Below the pieces are notes generated by a model. The model did not search any database, had not been told where the DNA came from, and saw nothing but the letters and a program-made list of their open reading frames with translations. A stretch of DNA of 64,000 nt from JAFKFI01 sp963795435 (GTDB lineage: Bacteria; Pseudomonadota; Alphaproteobacteria; Acetobacterales; Acetobacteraceae). The stretch covers positions 62,001 through 126,000 of the forward strand of contig CAWCHV010000007.1 of assembly GCA_963795435.1 (NCBI GenBank), given 5' to 3'. The position numbers were made by a program, and so were the translations under genes. The first letter of the stretch is position 1, and every line of letters begins with the position of its first letter. This document shows, piece by piece, positions 1 to 8,420 of the stretch.

Positions 1-961
1 AGGTGGTCCAGACTTCTCCGGCCACGGTACGCCGGCTGGCGATTGAGCCGATTTCCGTCGCGCCGAAGATCTCGTGCACTTCCGTCCGCCACCGCGCCTC
101 GGCCTCCGACGCCAGATCCGCGTAGAGCGGCGCCGTGGCCGAGATCACCCGGTCCAGCGCCGGCAATTCCGCCCCTGCCTTCAGCAGCGCGCGAATCTGC
201 AGCGGCGTGGTGACGAGGACGCGCCGATCCGGAACCGCCTCGAGCGACGCGCCCATGTCGCGGGGGAAGAACGCCGGGCCGCACCAACTCGAAACCGGCG
301 CGTGCAGCGGCAACAGCACGGTGGTCTCGAATCCGTACATGTGCTGGGCTGGGACGGTGCCGACGATCGAGGCCGGCTGCCCGGCGCTCATGCGGAACCG
401 CCGTCCCGCGTCGCGGCTGCGGGCGGCCAGGGCGCCCCACAGCTTGCGATGCGCGACCGGCTCGCCCGTGCTGCCGGAGGTGAACACGATCGCGGCGAGT
501 TGCGTCGCCCGGATCGCCGGACTAGCCGGATCGAGCCGGCGCGGATGGGTCGCGCGGACGACCGGATGGCATGGCAGATTCCCCCCGACACCAGGCTCGT
601 CGGAGAGGGCGTAGAGCCGGGGGTGCGCGTCGGCCATCCCGCGCAAGCGCTCCGGCGAGCGGTCGCTCGACAGCAGGCTCACCTGCCCGCGCAGCAGTGC
701 TGCCGCGAACGCCACGGCGAAGCAGTAGCGATCCTGACACAAATTGACGACATGACTGGCCTCCGGGAGACCAGCGGCGAGGTGCCGCGCGTCGGCCAGG
801 AACGCGGCTGCGGACACGTCGCCATGCGGCCCGCGAAATACGATTTCGTGCGGCGCGCGGCCGATCAGCGGGACGAGCCGGTCGCACACCGCGGACGGCA
901 ACTGATGCCGGCGCGGCCCACCATCGCGCAACTCACCGCAGGACAATTCTGGGATGGACAT
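1..961 (-). CDS. AMP-dependent acyl/aryl ligase, 3' end outside window
   Basis: The first 320 residues of an ANL-superfamily enzyme, which activates a carboxylic acid as an adenylate and passes it to CoA or a carrier protein. Seen: the P-loop-like A3 motif FTSGSTGEPVAHRK near residue 160 and the A5 motif EIFGATEIGS near residue 305. The C-terminal domain lies beyond the window edge. The ATG at 961 is 34 bases after the stop of the acyl carrier protein gene, so the two are probably one operon and the carrier protein may be the acceptor. ANL enzyme next to an ACP is typical of aryl polyene and related lipid clusters. The substrate cannot be read from the sequence. Confidence 0.85.
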   Translation of the reverse strand, partial: MSIPELSCGELRDGGPRRHQLPSAVCDRLVPLIGRAPHEIVFRGPHGDVSAAAFLADARHLAAGLPEASHVVNLCQDRYCFAVAFAAALLRGQVSLLSSDRSPERLRGMADAHPRLYALSDEPGVGGNLPCHPVVRATHPRRLDPASPAIRATQLAAIVFTSGSTGEPVAHRKLWGALAARSRDAGRRFRMSAGQPASIVGTVPAQHMYGFETTVLLPLHAPVSSWCGPAFFPRDMGASLEAVPDRRVLVTTPLQIRALLKAGAELPALDRVISATAPLYADLASEAEARWRTEVHEIFGATEIGSIASRRTVAGEVWTT

Positions 962-995
962 CCGAGCCTAACGCGATTTCGCCGGGCAAGACCGT

Positions 996-1268
996 CTATT
1001 TTGTGCGAAATCCTTCGATATGACGAGCGAGGTTTCGCAGCGAGGCGAATATCCGGTGGTTCCGTTCGTCGTCCGATTTCAGCTCCAGGCCGTAATTGCG
1101 CGAGATGGACAAAGCGAGCTCCAGGGCGTCGATCGAATCGAGGCCCAACCCCTCACCGAACAGGGGCGCCTCCGGGTCGATCTCGTCCTGGGCGATCTCG
1201 AGATGGAGCGACTCGACGATCAGCCGCGCGATCTCGGGCTCCAGGCTTTCTGCGGTGCTGGTGGTCAT
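996..1268 (-). CDS. Acyl carrier protein
   Basis: A 90-residue phosphopantetheine-dependent carrier protein. The attachment serine lies in GLDSIDALEL, the usual DSL/DSI motif at the start of helix 2, and the acidic helical composition and length fit the family. The frame is open up to 1340, but the ATG at 1268 gives a normal ACP length and is preferred. The next gene on the same strand is an AMP-dependent ligase, and a methyltransferase diverges on the other side. A dedicated ACP in such a setting points to secondary lipid or polyene synthesis rather than the housekeeping FAS II ACP, which normally sits beside fabG and fabF. Confidence 0.88.
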   Translation of the reverse strand: MTTSTAESLEPEIARLIVESLHLEIAQDEIDPEAPLFGEGLGLDSIDALELALSISRNYGLELKSDDERNHRIFASLRNLARHIEGFRTK

Positions 1269-1321
1269 CGGCACTGCGACAATATGGCTCGGGTCTCTGA
1301 GAGGATCAGCATGGCCCTTTG

Positions 1322-1327
1322 TATAAT
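1322..1327 (+). promoter_or_regulatory. Possible -10 element
   Basis: A perfect TATAAT in GC-rich surroundings, 33 bases before the methyltransferase ATG and in the divergent gap between it and the ACP gene. No good -35 match lies at the expected distance, so this is suggestive only. Confidence 0.3.
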
Positions 1328-1360
1328 GGATGAATGGCAACCGGCAACGGGTTCGCCTGA

Positions 1361-2119
1361 ATGAACCGGAAAGTTGCGGAACGGCGGACGGACCTGCTGG
1401 CCGTCAACCGGAGCTTTTACGACCGGCTGTGGACCGACGCGAACCTGGCGCGGCCCGACCGCTTTTCGACCTGGCCGCTGGTCCGCTCGCTCCTGGCCGG
1501 GGCAGCCGCGCGACTGGAGATCGCCCCCGGTCTCCGCCCCCGGCTGCCGATCCAGGGGACGTGCTTCCTCGACGTCAGCGTTCCGGCCCTAAGCCGTCTG
1601 CGCGAGCAGGGCGGAGTCACGGCCTGCGCCACCGCCTCCTCGCTGCCGCTGCCGGACCGTCATTTCGGCCTCCTCTGTGCGCTCGACGTGGTCGAGCATG
1701 TCGAGGATGACGCAGCGGCCTTCGCCGAGCTGGCGCGGGTTGCGCGGCCTGGTGCGATCCTGCTGCTCTCCGTGCCGCTGCATCGTTCCGCGTGGTCCGC
1801 GTTCGATGAGATCGTCGGTCACGGCCGGCGCTACGATCCCGGGGAACTGCTGGCCACGCTGGCCGAGCATGGCTTCGCGGTGGAACGCAGCGCGGCGTTC
1901 GGAATGCGGCCCCGATCAACGCGCCTGCTGACACTCGGGATGTGGTTCCTCGCCCGCAGGCCGGCCCACGCGATGAAATGGTATAACCGGCTGCTGTTCC
2001 CGCTGGCGCTGCGACGGCAGAAGCCGCTCACGCTGCATGACGGCCTGCTGGAGATGGACGCAGTGCAGGAAGTCTTCCTGGTCTGCCGCCGCCTCAGCCC
2101 CGCAGCAGCGCCGCCATGA
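1361..2119 (+). CDS. Class I SAM-dependent methyltransferase (type 11)
   Basis: 252 residues. The post-I and motif II regions are recognisable: ALDVVEHVEDDAAAFAEL around residues 107-125 followed by ARPGAILLLSVP. The glycine-rich motif I is weak (CFLDVSVPALSRLRE in place of a clear GxGxG), so the SAM-binding loop is divergent. It is divergent from the ACP/ligase pair and probably belongs to the same cluster; methyltransferases are regular members of aryl polyene-type clusters. Its 3' end overlaps the convergent molybdenum hydroxylase gene by 26 bases. The substrate is unknown. Confidence 0.75.
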   Translation: MNRKVAERRTDLLAVNRSFYDRLWTDANLARPDRFSTWPLVRSLLAGAAARLEIAPGLRPRLPIQGTCFLDVSVPALSRLREQGGVTACATASSLPLPDRHFGLLCALDVVEHVEDDAAAFAELARVARPGAILLLSVPLHRSAWSAFDEIVGHGRRYDPGELLATLAEHGFAVERSAAFGMRPRSTRLLTLGMWFLARRPAHAMKWYNRLLFPLALRRQKPLTLHDGLLEMDAVQEVFLVCRRLSPAAAPP

Positions 2120-4202
2120 TCCGCTCCCGGGTCAGCGGCATCGCGCAAATGCGCGTGCCCAGACCGTGCGCGACCGCGTTGCCGATTGCCGCGGCGGTCG
2201 GGCCAAAGGTGCATTCGCCCATGCCGAGAGACGGATGTTCGGGTGCCGCTACCAGCTCGGTGGCGATCTCGGGCACTTCGCTGAACCGCAGGATCGGGTA
2301 GCTGTCCCAGTCGAGTGAGGTAACGCCCCCGGCGCCGAGCGTCACCTGCTCCTTGAGCGTGACGCTCGCCGCCTGGACGATGCCGCCCTCGAGCTGATTG
2401 CGGGCGCCGTCGGGGTTGATCACCAGGCCGGCATCCGCCGCGCACCACACCCGGCGCAGCTTTACCTCTTCGTCCACATCTAGCTCGACGACCACTGCGG
2501 CGTAGGCGGCTCGGTTCTTGTATCGCGAAAAACCCATCCCGAGCCCCCGCCCGGTGCCGGCCGGACCGCGCGACCAGTTGGCGAGCCGTGCCACCGTCTC
2601 GATTACCCGTCGTGCGCGCGGCTCGGACAGGATCGCGAGCCGGTACGCCACCGGGTCCTGACCCGCGCGCTCGGCCAACTCGTCGATGAACCCCTCCACC
2701 GCGAACACGTTGGGAAGCGCGCCCAAGCCTCGCATCGCGGAGGTCCGCACCGGCATCCGTGTGACCAGATGATGCAGCACGCGCTTGACCGGGATGTCGT
2801 ACAGCGGCACCGCATTCCGGGTGCCGCCGCCGCCATTGGCTTCCGTGGGATCCTGGGGCTTCGGCTCGGGGGCGGGCGTCGGCAGCGCCTCGGCCGCCAG
2901 CATGTTGCCGCCGCTCGCTGGGCGGGCAACGTGGGTGCCGGCCCAGATCTCCGCCATCCAATCCGCCGGACGCCCGTTCGCGTCCAGCGCCGCGCGTAGC
3001 GAGATCGACATTGCGGTGGCGTACGGCTCGAAGGCGAACTCCTCCTCGCGGCGCCACTGCACCCGGACGCAGCGATCCGGCACCTGCATGGCGATCAGAG
3101 CCGCGTCGAGTGCGACGTCATCGGCGCCATTGTGCCCGTAGCATCCGGCGCCCTGCACGTGCCGCACGGTGATGCGCTCGCGCTCGATCCCGAGCACGTT
3201 GGCGAGCGACTGTCGCAGCGGATAGACGCCCTGCGTATGGCTCCAGACCGAAAGGCTCCCTCCGCGATACTCCGCCAGCGCGCAGGAGGGCGCCAGCGCC
3301 GCATGGGCGACGAAAGGCCGGGAGTAGGTCGCCCGCATCACCTCCGGCGCATCGGGCGGGGTCGGGGGGTCGCCGACGATGCGCTCGATCGCGGGCTGCC
3401 CGACGAGCGAGGCGGCCTCCTGCTGATCGGGCGTGAAGCGCCGGGCGTTGTCCCAGGTCGCATGATCCGGCGCGGCTGCCGCGGCGCGCTGCACGACGGT
3501 CTCGTCCTTGTCGACGAACGCCACGAAATCACCGACACGCACGATGCGGAACGCGCCCCCCGCCGCACGCCGGATGGCCGCCTCATCGAGCGCGATCAGC
3601 TGCGCGCCACGTCCGGGCTGGCGCAGGATGCGTGCGTGCAGCATCTCGGGCCGCGTCATGTCGTGAATGAACGCGGCACCCGTCAGCTTCGCCGGCAGAT
3701 CGAGCCGCGCCGCGTTCGTGCCGACGATCCGGTACGCCGAGTGCGGCTTGCGCGGTGCGTCGCCCTCGGCGTCACGCGCGAGATCGGCCTCGTGGGCGAA
3801 ATTCCAGTAGTCGTGGCCGGTCGGCGCGTCGCCGCGCATGAACGCGCCGTCTTCGACGGAGAGCTCGTCGGGACTGCAGTTCAGCCGCTGCGCCAGCCGG
3901 GCCAGCACGCGCGCCCGCACCTCGGCGGCGATCAGCCGCACCGAGGCGCCCGAGACCTCGATCGACTGGCTGCTGGAAGTCGAGCCCTCGTCGGGCGCAT
4001 CGGCGGTGTCGCCTGAAAGCACGCGGACGCGCCTGAGCGCCACGTCCAGCTCCTCGGCGGCGATCTGCGACAACGCGGTGACGATGCCCTGCCCTAGCTC
4101 CACCTTGCCCACCGCGAGATGCACCGAGCGGTCCGCGTCGAAGCGTATCCAGCGGTCCGGCCGCCGGTTGTTCACCACGCTCAGCGGCAAGGTCTCGCTC
4201 AT
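2094..4202 (-). CDS. Molybdopterin-binding subunit of a xanthine dehydrogenase-family oxidoreductase
   Basis: 702 residues, the large catalytic subunit of a two-component molybdenum hydroxylase such as aldehyde or isoquinoline oxidoreductases. It opens directly with the molybdopterin domain (VGKVELGQGIVTALSQIAAEEL). The AMRGLGALPNVFAVEGFIDELA segment and the C-terminal GMGECTFGPTAAAIGNA, whose Glu is the expected catalytic base, are both present. Start: ATG at 4202, which overlaps the stop of the 2Fe-2S subunit gene by 4 bases (ATGA); the frame upstream is only a shadow of that gene. No FAD subunit is encoded nearby, so electrons probably go to a cytochrome or another carrier, as in the isoquinoline-oxidoreductase type. 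The substrate is unknown. Confidence 0.88.
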   Translation of the reverse strand: MSETLPLSVVNNRRPDRWIRFDADRSVHLAVGKVELGQGIVTALSQIAAEELDVALRRVRVLSGDTADAPDEGSTSSSQSIEVSGASVRLIAAEVRARVLARLAQRLNCSPDELSVEDGAFMRGDAPTGHDYWNFAHEADLARDAEGDAPRKPHSAYRIVGTNAARLDLPAKLTGAAFIHDMTRPEMLHARILRQPGRGAQLIALDEAAIRRAAGGAFRIVRVGDFVAFVDKDETVVQRAAAAAPDHATWDNARRFTPDQQEAASLVGQPAIERIVGDPPTPPDAPEVMRATYSRPFVAHAALAPSCALAEYRGGSLSVWSHTQGVYPLRQSLANVLGIERERITVRHVQGAGCYGHNGADDVALDAALIAMQVPDRCVRVQWRREEEFAFEPYATAMSISLRAALDANGRPADWMAEIWAGTHVARPASGGNMLAAEALPTPAPEPKPQDPTEANGGGGTRNAVPLYDIPVKRVLHHLVTRMPVRTSAMRGLGALPNVFAVEGFIDELAERAGQDPVAYRLAILSEPRARRVIETVARLANWSRGPAGTGRGLGMGFSRYKNRAAYAAVVVELDVDEEVKLRRVWCAADAGLVINPDGARNQLEGGIVQAASVTLKEQVTLGAGGVTSLDWDSYPILRFSEVPEIATELVAAPEHPSLGMGECTFGPTAAAIGNAVAHGLGTRICAMPLTRERIMAALLRG

Positions 4203-4666
4203 GCCGAAACGCCCTCTCGCAGCGTTTGGGCCGCCCGTTCGACGGCGCGCAGGATGCGCGTATGCGCGCCACAACGGCACAAATGCCGGTCGAGCGCCGC
4301 GACGATCTCCGCCCGGCTTGGCGTCGGGTTGCGCTCGAGCAGCGCCTTGGCGCTGATCACGATGCCCGACAGGCAGTAGCCGCACTGGCCGGCCTGCTCG
4401 TCGAGGAAGGCCGCGATGAGCGGATGCTCTGTGAGCCCTTCGATCGTCGTCACCCGCCGGCCAGCGATGCTGCCCAATTCACGCGAACACGAGTACACAG
4501 GCTCGCCGTCGACCAGCACCATGCAGCTGCCACACTGTTCCAGCCCGCAGCCGTAACGCGAGCCCTTTAGGTCGAGCTCGTTGCGCAGCACGTCGAGCAG
4601 CGGCACGGTCGCCTCGGCGGCGACCTGCACCATCCGCCCATTGACCTCGAATTGCGTCACGGCCAT
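4199..4666 (-). CDS. (2Fe-2S)-binding subunit of molybdenum hydroxylase
   Basis: 155 residues, the small electron-transfer subunit that partners the molybdopterin protein downstream. Two 2Fe-2S domains are visible: a plant-ferredoxin-type cluster with CGLEQCGSC and a fourth Cys in PVYSC, then the helical domain with CGYC and a terminal CRCG. The ATG at 4666 overlaps the stop of the upstream CMD-family gene by one base (TGATG), and its own stop overlaps the next start by four, so all three genes are probably translationally coupled. It belongs to the CoxS/IorA family. Confidence 0.92.
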   Translation of the reverse strand: MAVTQFEVNGRMVQVAAEATVPLLDVLRNELDLKGSRYGCGLEQCGSCMVLVDGEPVYSCSRELGSIAGRRVTTIEGLTEHPLIAAFLDEQAGQCGYCLSGIVISAKALLERNPTPSRAEIVAALDRHLCRCGAHTRILRAVERAAQTLREGVSA

Positions 4667-5058
4667 CAGCCCTCGGCCCGCATCTCCGAAAACACCTTGC
4701 GCGCGGTGATCATCGCTTCGCGCACCAGCGGCAGGCCGACATAGCCGCTCATGTGCATCAGCACCTCGATGAGCTCGTCCTCGCTCCAGCCCTCGCGCCG
4801 CGCCATGCGCAGATGGATGGCGAGCTCGGGATCGCGGCCCATCGCGGTGTCGGACACCACGCAGATCAGCGTGCGCGTCTTCACGTCGATGCCCGGCCGG
4901 GTCCACAGCATTCCGAACACCGCCTCGGTCGCGTAGTCGCCGAACTTCTTCATGGTGTCATCGGTGTAGACGGTCTTGTCCATGCGCTCGACATACGCAT
5001 CGCCCATCAGGCGACGCCGCATCACGCGGCCCTTCTCGTACGCTTCGCTGTTGGCCAT
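4666..5058 (-). CDS. Carboxymuconolactone decarboxylase (CMD) family protein
   Basis: About 130 residues, all-helical CMD/AhpD-like fold: a TRTLICVVSDTAMGRDPELA core, then AIHLRMARREGWSEDELIEVLMHMSGYVG. The AhpD-type CxxC redox pair is absent, so it is closer to the decarboxylase branch. Start: ATG at 5058, nine bases after a GGGGGG ribosome-binding stretch; ATG at 5067 is in frame but too close to it. It leads a tightly coupled operon with the molybdenum hydroxylase subunits, which suggests a role in the same catabolic step, possibly on an aromatic or lactone substrate (inference). Confidence 0.82.
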   Translation of the reverse strand: MANSEAYEKGRVMRRRLMGDAYVERMDKTVYTDDTMKKFGDYATEAVFGMLWTRPGIDVKTRTLICVVSDTAMGRDPELAIHLRMARREGWSEDELIEVLMHMSGYVGLPLVREAMITARKVFSEMRAEG

Positions 5059-5063
5059 CTTGG

Positions 5064-5561
5064 TCATCCCCCCATCGTGCCGCGCGACTGTAGCACCCTG
5101 CCCGGGCAGCGCGACAAGGCCGGGGGCTCCCGGACCAGAACCGTCAATTTCAAATCGGGCTGGCTGGCCAGGTTGAACGTCACCTGCTCGTATCGGAGAA
5201 ACCCTTCGGTCGGATGGCAAAACGTCCGCTCGCCGCCTTCCCGGCCGACAATCCCGTGCTGGTCCCAGAACTGGGCGAACTCCGCGCTTTGCTGACGCAG
5301 TTCCGCGATGAGCACGCGCAACGAGAGATCGTCGAGATGGGCGCCGCAAGCCGCCCGGAACTCGGCCGCGACGCGGCGCGCGCGCTCCTGCCAGTCGCAA
5401 ATCAGCGCGCGGGCGGCGGGTTCCAGGAAGATGAAGCGCAGCAGGTTGCAATCACCCGCCTGATCGAGCCAGCCGACGAACAGCCGTTCGGCCTGTGCGT
5501 TCCAGGCGCGCGCGGTCCAGCTCCGGTCCAGGACGGAAGCTGGCGAGCCGATCGTCGCCAC
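5064..5561 (-). pseudogene. Remnant of an XRE/MmyB-type transcriptional regulator (ligand-binding domain only)
   Basis: The reading frame encodes a nearly complete MmyB-like ligand-binding domain: SPASVLDRSWTARAWN, GDCNLLRFIFLEPAAR, then CDWQERARRVAAEFRAACG and FCHPTEGFLRYEQVTF. In intact members an N-terminal helix-turn-helix of about 80 residues precedes it. Here the frame upstream of the GTG at 5561 reads through a non-HTH, valine/alanine-rich stretch to a stop near 5680, and no HTH is seen in any frame before sixA at 5757. It is therefore probably a 5'-truncated relic. The 3' end overlaps the start of the CMD gene, which such a regulator could once have controlled. Confidence 0.6.
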
Positions 5562-5756
5562 GCAGGCATGGACCGCGAGCTTGAGGACCGTGAGCCAGGC
5601 CGAGGCGAGCGCGACCCGGACGAGCCCGACGGCAGTTCCGGTCGCAAGGGGACCGACAAAGCTGACAGGACCGAGCTCCTACATTCGCGGGGAGGACAAG
5701 CCGCGCGTGTCGTGGCAGGATTGCCGGCAAACCGGGGGAACGCGCGTCCGCACGCC

Positions 5757-6290
5757 ATGCGTCAGCTTCTGCTCCTGCGTCACGCCAAGTCGTCCTGGGA
5801 CGATCCGCATCTGCCGGATCATGCCCGCCCGTTGAACGCGCGCGGCCGGCAGGCGGCGGTCGCGATGCGCCGGGCGATGCGCGACCTGGCACTCGCCCCG
5901 GACGTCGTGCTGGTCTCGTCGGCGCGCCGCACCCTCCAGACGTTGGAGGCGCTCGGCCCCTGGGACGAGATGCCGCTGATCGAGCCGATGGACGCGCTCT
6001 ATCTCGCCGCCGCGCCGCAGATGCTGCGGGTGCTGCGCGGGGTCGCCGAGACCGCCCGCAGCGTGCTGCTGATCGGGCACAATCCCGGCCTGCATGATCT
6101 GGCGGTCATGCTGGCGGGCGCGGCAGCCTTGACGGCGGGCGGCAGTGCGGCGCAACGGCTCTCTCAGGGTTACCCCACCGGCGCGCTGGCCGAGTTCACC
6201 GTGCCTGGCCCGTGGTGGCAGCTTGACAGTGGCGGCGCGCGGCTACACCGGTTTCTGGCGCCCCGCGACCTGCCCGAGATGGCTGCTTAA
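5757..6290 (+). CDS. sixA: Phosphohistidine phosphatase SixA-like (histidine phosphatase family)
   Basis: 177 residues. The catalytic RHG-type motif is LLLLRHAKSSW, with the nucleophile His at residue 9, and the second catalytic His is in LLIGHNPGLHDLA. Length and motif variant (RHAKSSW) match SixA, which dephosphorylates histidine-phosphorylated phosphotransfer proteins. Start: ATG at 5757; the longer frame upstream has no family similarity. A CHAD-domain gene follows almost at once, a pairing common in alphaproteobacteria. Confidence 0.85.
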   Translation: MRQLLLLRHAKSSWDDPHLPDHARPLNARGRQAAVAMRRAMRDLALAPDVVLVSSARRTLQTLEALGPWDEMPLIEPMDALYLAAAPQMLRVLRGVAETARSVLLIGHNPGLHDLAVMLAGAAALTAGGSAAQRLSQGYPTGALAEFTVPGPWWQLDSGGARLHRFLAPRDLPEMAA

Positions 6291-6303
6291 CGGAGATCGC
6301 CGC

Positions 6304-7785
6304 CTGATCGAGCTCGAACTGAGCCTGCCGCCGGACGACGCCGCCCGCCTGCCGCGCCTGCGCCGGCTGGCCGCGCTGAAGGTCGGCCGCGCTCGCAATC
6401 AGCCCATTCGCATCGTCTGGCACGACACCCCCGCGGCCGACCTGCTGAGCCAAGGCCGCGCCGTGGCCGAGCAGCGCGGCCAGTGGCGGCTGGAGCAGGT
6501 CGGCCCCAACGGGCGCGAATGGCCGCTGGGTGCACCGAGCCCAGTGCTGGCCGAGGCGGCCAGCGCCGCCGCGCTGGACAACCCGCCCGCCGCCGCGCTG
6601 ATGCCGGTCGCGGCGTTCGAGGGCCGCGCCATCGCGCTCGATCTGCTGCGCGAGGGCGAGGCGGTGTCGCTGCGGTTGCTTGACGGCGTAATGCGCGGGG
6701 TCACGGCCGAGCGGCGCGCCGCGCGGTTGCGGATGGCCGGCGACGCCGGCACGGTTACGGCTCTGGCGCTTGACCTCGCCGGAGAGTTCGATGTCGCGAT
6801 CCCGTGCAACGCGCTGGCGAGCGAAACCATTGCCGCCGCGCGCGCCGTGCGACCCGCCGCCCGCCGGCTGGGCCCCGCGAGCCTGCCACCGGACCTTTCG
6901 GTCGCCGCGTCCTTCGCACATGTGACGGGCCATCTCGCAGATGTCATGCTGCACTGGGGCGCGTTGATCGCCGCCCCGCCAATCTCCGACCAGCCGCGTG
7001 CCCTCGAGCCGGTGCATCAGATGCGCGTCGCCATGCGGCGGCTGCGCTCCGCCATGTCGCAGTTTCCCGCCGCCGCCGAGGCGCCGCTGCTCGGCGAGGC
7101 GCGGCGCGGATTGAAGGCGCTGGCCGGCGTTCTCGGGCCGGCGCGGGACTGGGACGTGTTCTGTTCCGAGACCGGCCTCGCGGTGGGCGAGGCGTTCACC
7201 CCCGAGGCGCAGGTCGCACGGCTGCTCGCGGCGGCCGAGCGGCGCAGGAGCGAGCACTACCGCACGCTGTGCTCCTTTCTGGAGGGGGCGGAATACCGCC
7301 GGCTCATGATCCGGCTCGCCGCCCTGGCGATCCCGGAGAGCTGGACGGCTGCCGCCGATCCGGAACAGGCGGGGACGCTCGACCAGCCACTGCCGGATTT
7401 CGCCGCCGCGGCGCTCGGCAAGCGGCTCAAGCGACTGCTGCGCGCCGGGGAGGCGATCGACCATCTCGATCCGGCGGCGCTGCACGAGATCCGTCTGCTC
7501 GGCAAGCGAATGCGCTACGCGGCGGAGCTGTTTTCCTCCTTGTGGCCAGGCAAGGGACCACGCCGCTTCATCCGTCGGCTGACCGCCGTGCAGGAGAGCC
7601 TCGGGGTTCTCAACGACGGCGCGGTCGCCGCTCAGCTCATGGCGGAGCTCGGCGGCGCCGGGGCGGAGCGCGCCTTCGCGGTCGGCATTGTGCGCGGTTT
7701 CGTCGCTGGCCGGGGTGCCGCGCACCGCCGAGAGATCGCCCGCGCCTGGAACCGGTTCCGGCAGATCACCCCGTTCTGGACCTGA
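6304..7785 (+). CDS. CHAD domain protein with degenerate CYTH-like N-terminus
   Basis: About 493 residues. The C-terminal half is a CHAD domain, a helical polyphosphate-binding fold: VHQMRVAMRRLRSAMSQF near residue 240, GLKALAGVLGPARDWDVF, ALHEIRLLGKRMRYAAELF and AVQESLGVLNDGAVA. The N-terminus (LIELELSLPPDDAARLPRL) resembles a CYTH beginning, but the usual ExExK motif is degenerate. No ATG, GTG or TTG lies at a sensible position downstream of the sixA stop. The best start is CTG at 6304, eight bases after a GGAG at 6292-6295; starting instead at ATG 6145 would overlap sixA by 146 bases. Likely role: polyphosphate binding (family knowledge). Confidence 0.8.
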   Translation: MIELELSLPPDDAARLPRLRRLAALKVGRARNQPIRIVWHDTPAADLLSQGRAVAEQRGQWRLEQVGPNGREWPLGAPSPVLAEAASAAALDNPPAAALMPVAAFEGRAIALDLLREGEAVSLRLLDGVMRGVTAERRAARLRMAGDAGTVTALALDLAGEFDVAIPCNALASETIAAARAVRPAARRLGPASLPPDLSVAASFAHVTGHLADVMLHWGALIAAPPISDQPRALEPVHQMRVAMRRLRSAMSQFPAAAEAPLLGEARRGLKALAGVLGPARDWDVFCSETGLAVGEAFTPEAQVARLLAAAERRRSEHYRTLCSFLEGAEYRRLMIRLAALAIPESWTAAADPEQAGTLDQPLPDFAAAALGKRLKRLLRAGEAIDHLDPAALHEIRLLGKRMRYAAELFSSLWPGKGPRRFIRRLTAVQESLGVLNDGAVAAQLMAELGGAGAERAFAVGIVRGFVAGRGAAHRREIARAWNRFRQITPFWT

Positions 7786-7919
7786 ACTCCCGGGTTGCGA
7801 GTGATTGCCGAGCGGGTTAGGGCTGCGCTCGCCACGGTTTCCCAGGGTCAGCCGGCTTGCCGCTCCAGCGTCCGCGCCGCATCTTCCGCTCCTCCTTCCT
7901 CGCCCGGCCCAGCCCGGCC

Positions 7920-8420
7920 ATGCTGCGCGCCGCGATCGTCACCGTCGCCGGACTTGCCGGTTTCGGCCTGCTGGGCGCGGCCGCGTTGACCATCGCGGGG
8001 CTCTCGACCGATCTGTTCGGCCGCACGCCCCCGGCGGCGACCCGGTCGCTTGCCGCCCAACCGGCCCAAGTCGCGGTGATCGACGGGGGAACCCTGCGTA
8101 TTGATCGTCAGGTGGTCCGCCTGCTGGGCGTTGAGCCACCCGCGCGAGGCGAGAGCTGCGGGTCGGCCGCCGATTGCGGCAGCGCCGCCGCCAACGCGCT
8201 GGCCGGCCTGGTGCGGGAGAAGCCCGTATCCTGCGCGTTGCGCGGGCAGGACCGCATGGGCCGGCCGCTCGGCGCGTGCGAGGCCGCCGGCACCGACCTC
8301 AATCGCGCCGTGGTCGCCGCCGGCTGGGCGCATGCCACCGGCGGGCGGCCCGATCTGCGCGATGCGGAGAGCAGCGCGCGCGCCGAGCGGCGCGGCCTAT
8401 GGGCCAAGACGGAGCGTTAA
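7920..8420 (+). CDS. Staphylococcal nuclease-like (TNase) protein, membrane-anchored
   Basis: 166 residues with one N-terminal hydrophobic segment (AAIVTVAGLAGFGLLGAAALT), so anchored in or exported across the inner membrane. The rest resembles the SNase fold: VIDGGTLRIDRQVVRLLGVEPP, then GQDRMGRPLGACEAAGTDLNRAVVAAGWA. In true nucleases the catalytic residues are Asp/Asp/Arg/Glu/Arg; here the VxDGDT motif is VIDGGT and so lacks the second Asp, which may reduce or abolish activity. Start: ATG at 7920; a TTG at 7857 is in frame but less likely. Confidence 0.7.
   Translation: MLRAAIVTVAGLAGFGLLGAAALTIAGLSTDLFGRTPPAATRSLAAQPAQVAVIDGGTLRIDRQVVRLLGVEPPARGESCGSAADCGSAAANALAGLVREKPVSCALRGQDRMGRPLGACEAAGTDLNRAVVAAGWAHATGGRPDLRDAESSARAERRGLWAKTER

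Noticed and set aside
74..1300. Long plus-strand open frame opposite the ligase and ACP genes
   Set aside because: Arg/Gly/Ala-rich translation without any motif; the minus strand carries clear ANL and ACP motifs. A shadow frame of high-GC coding DNA.
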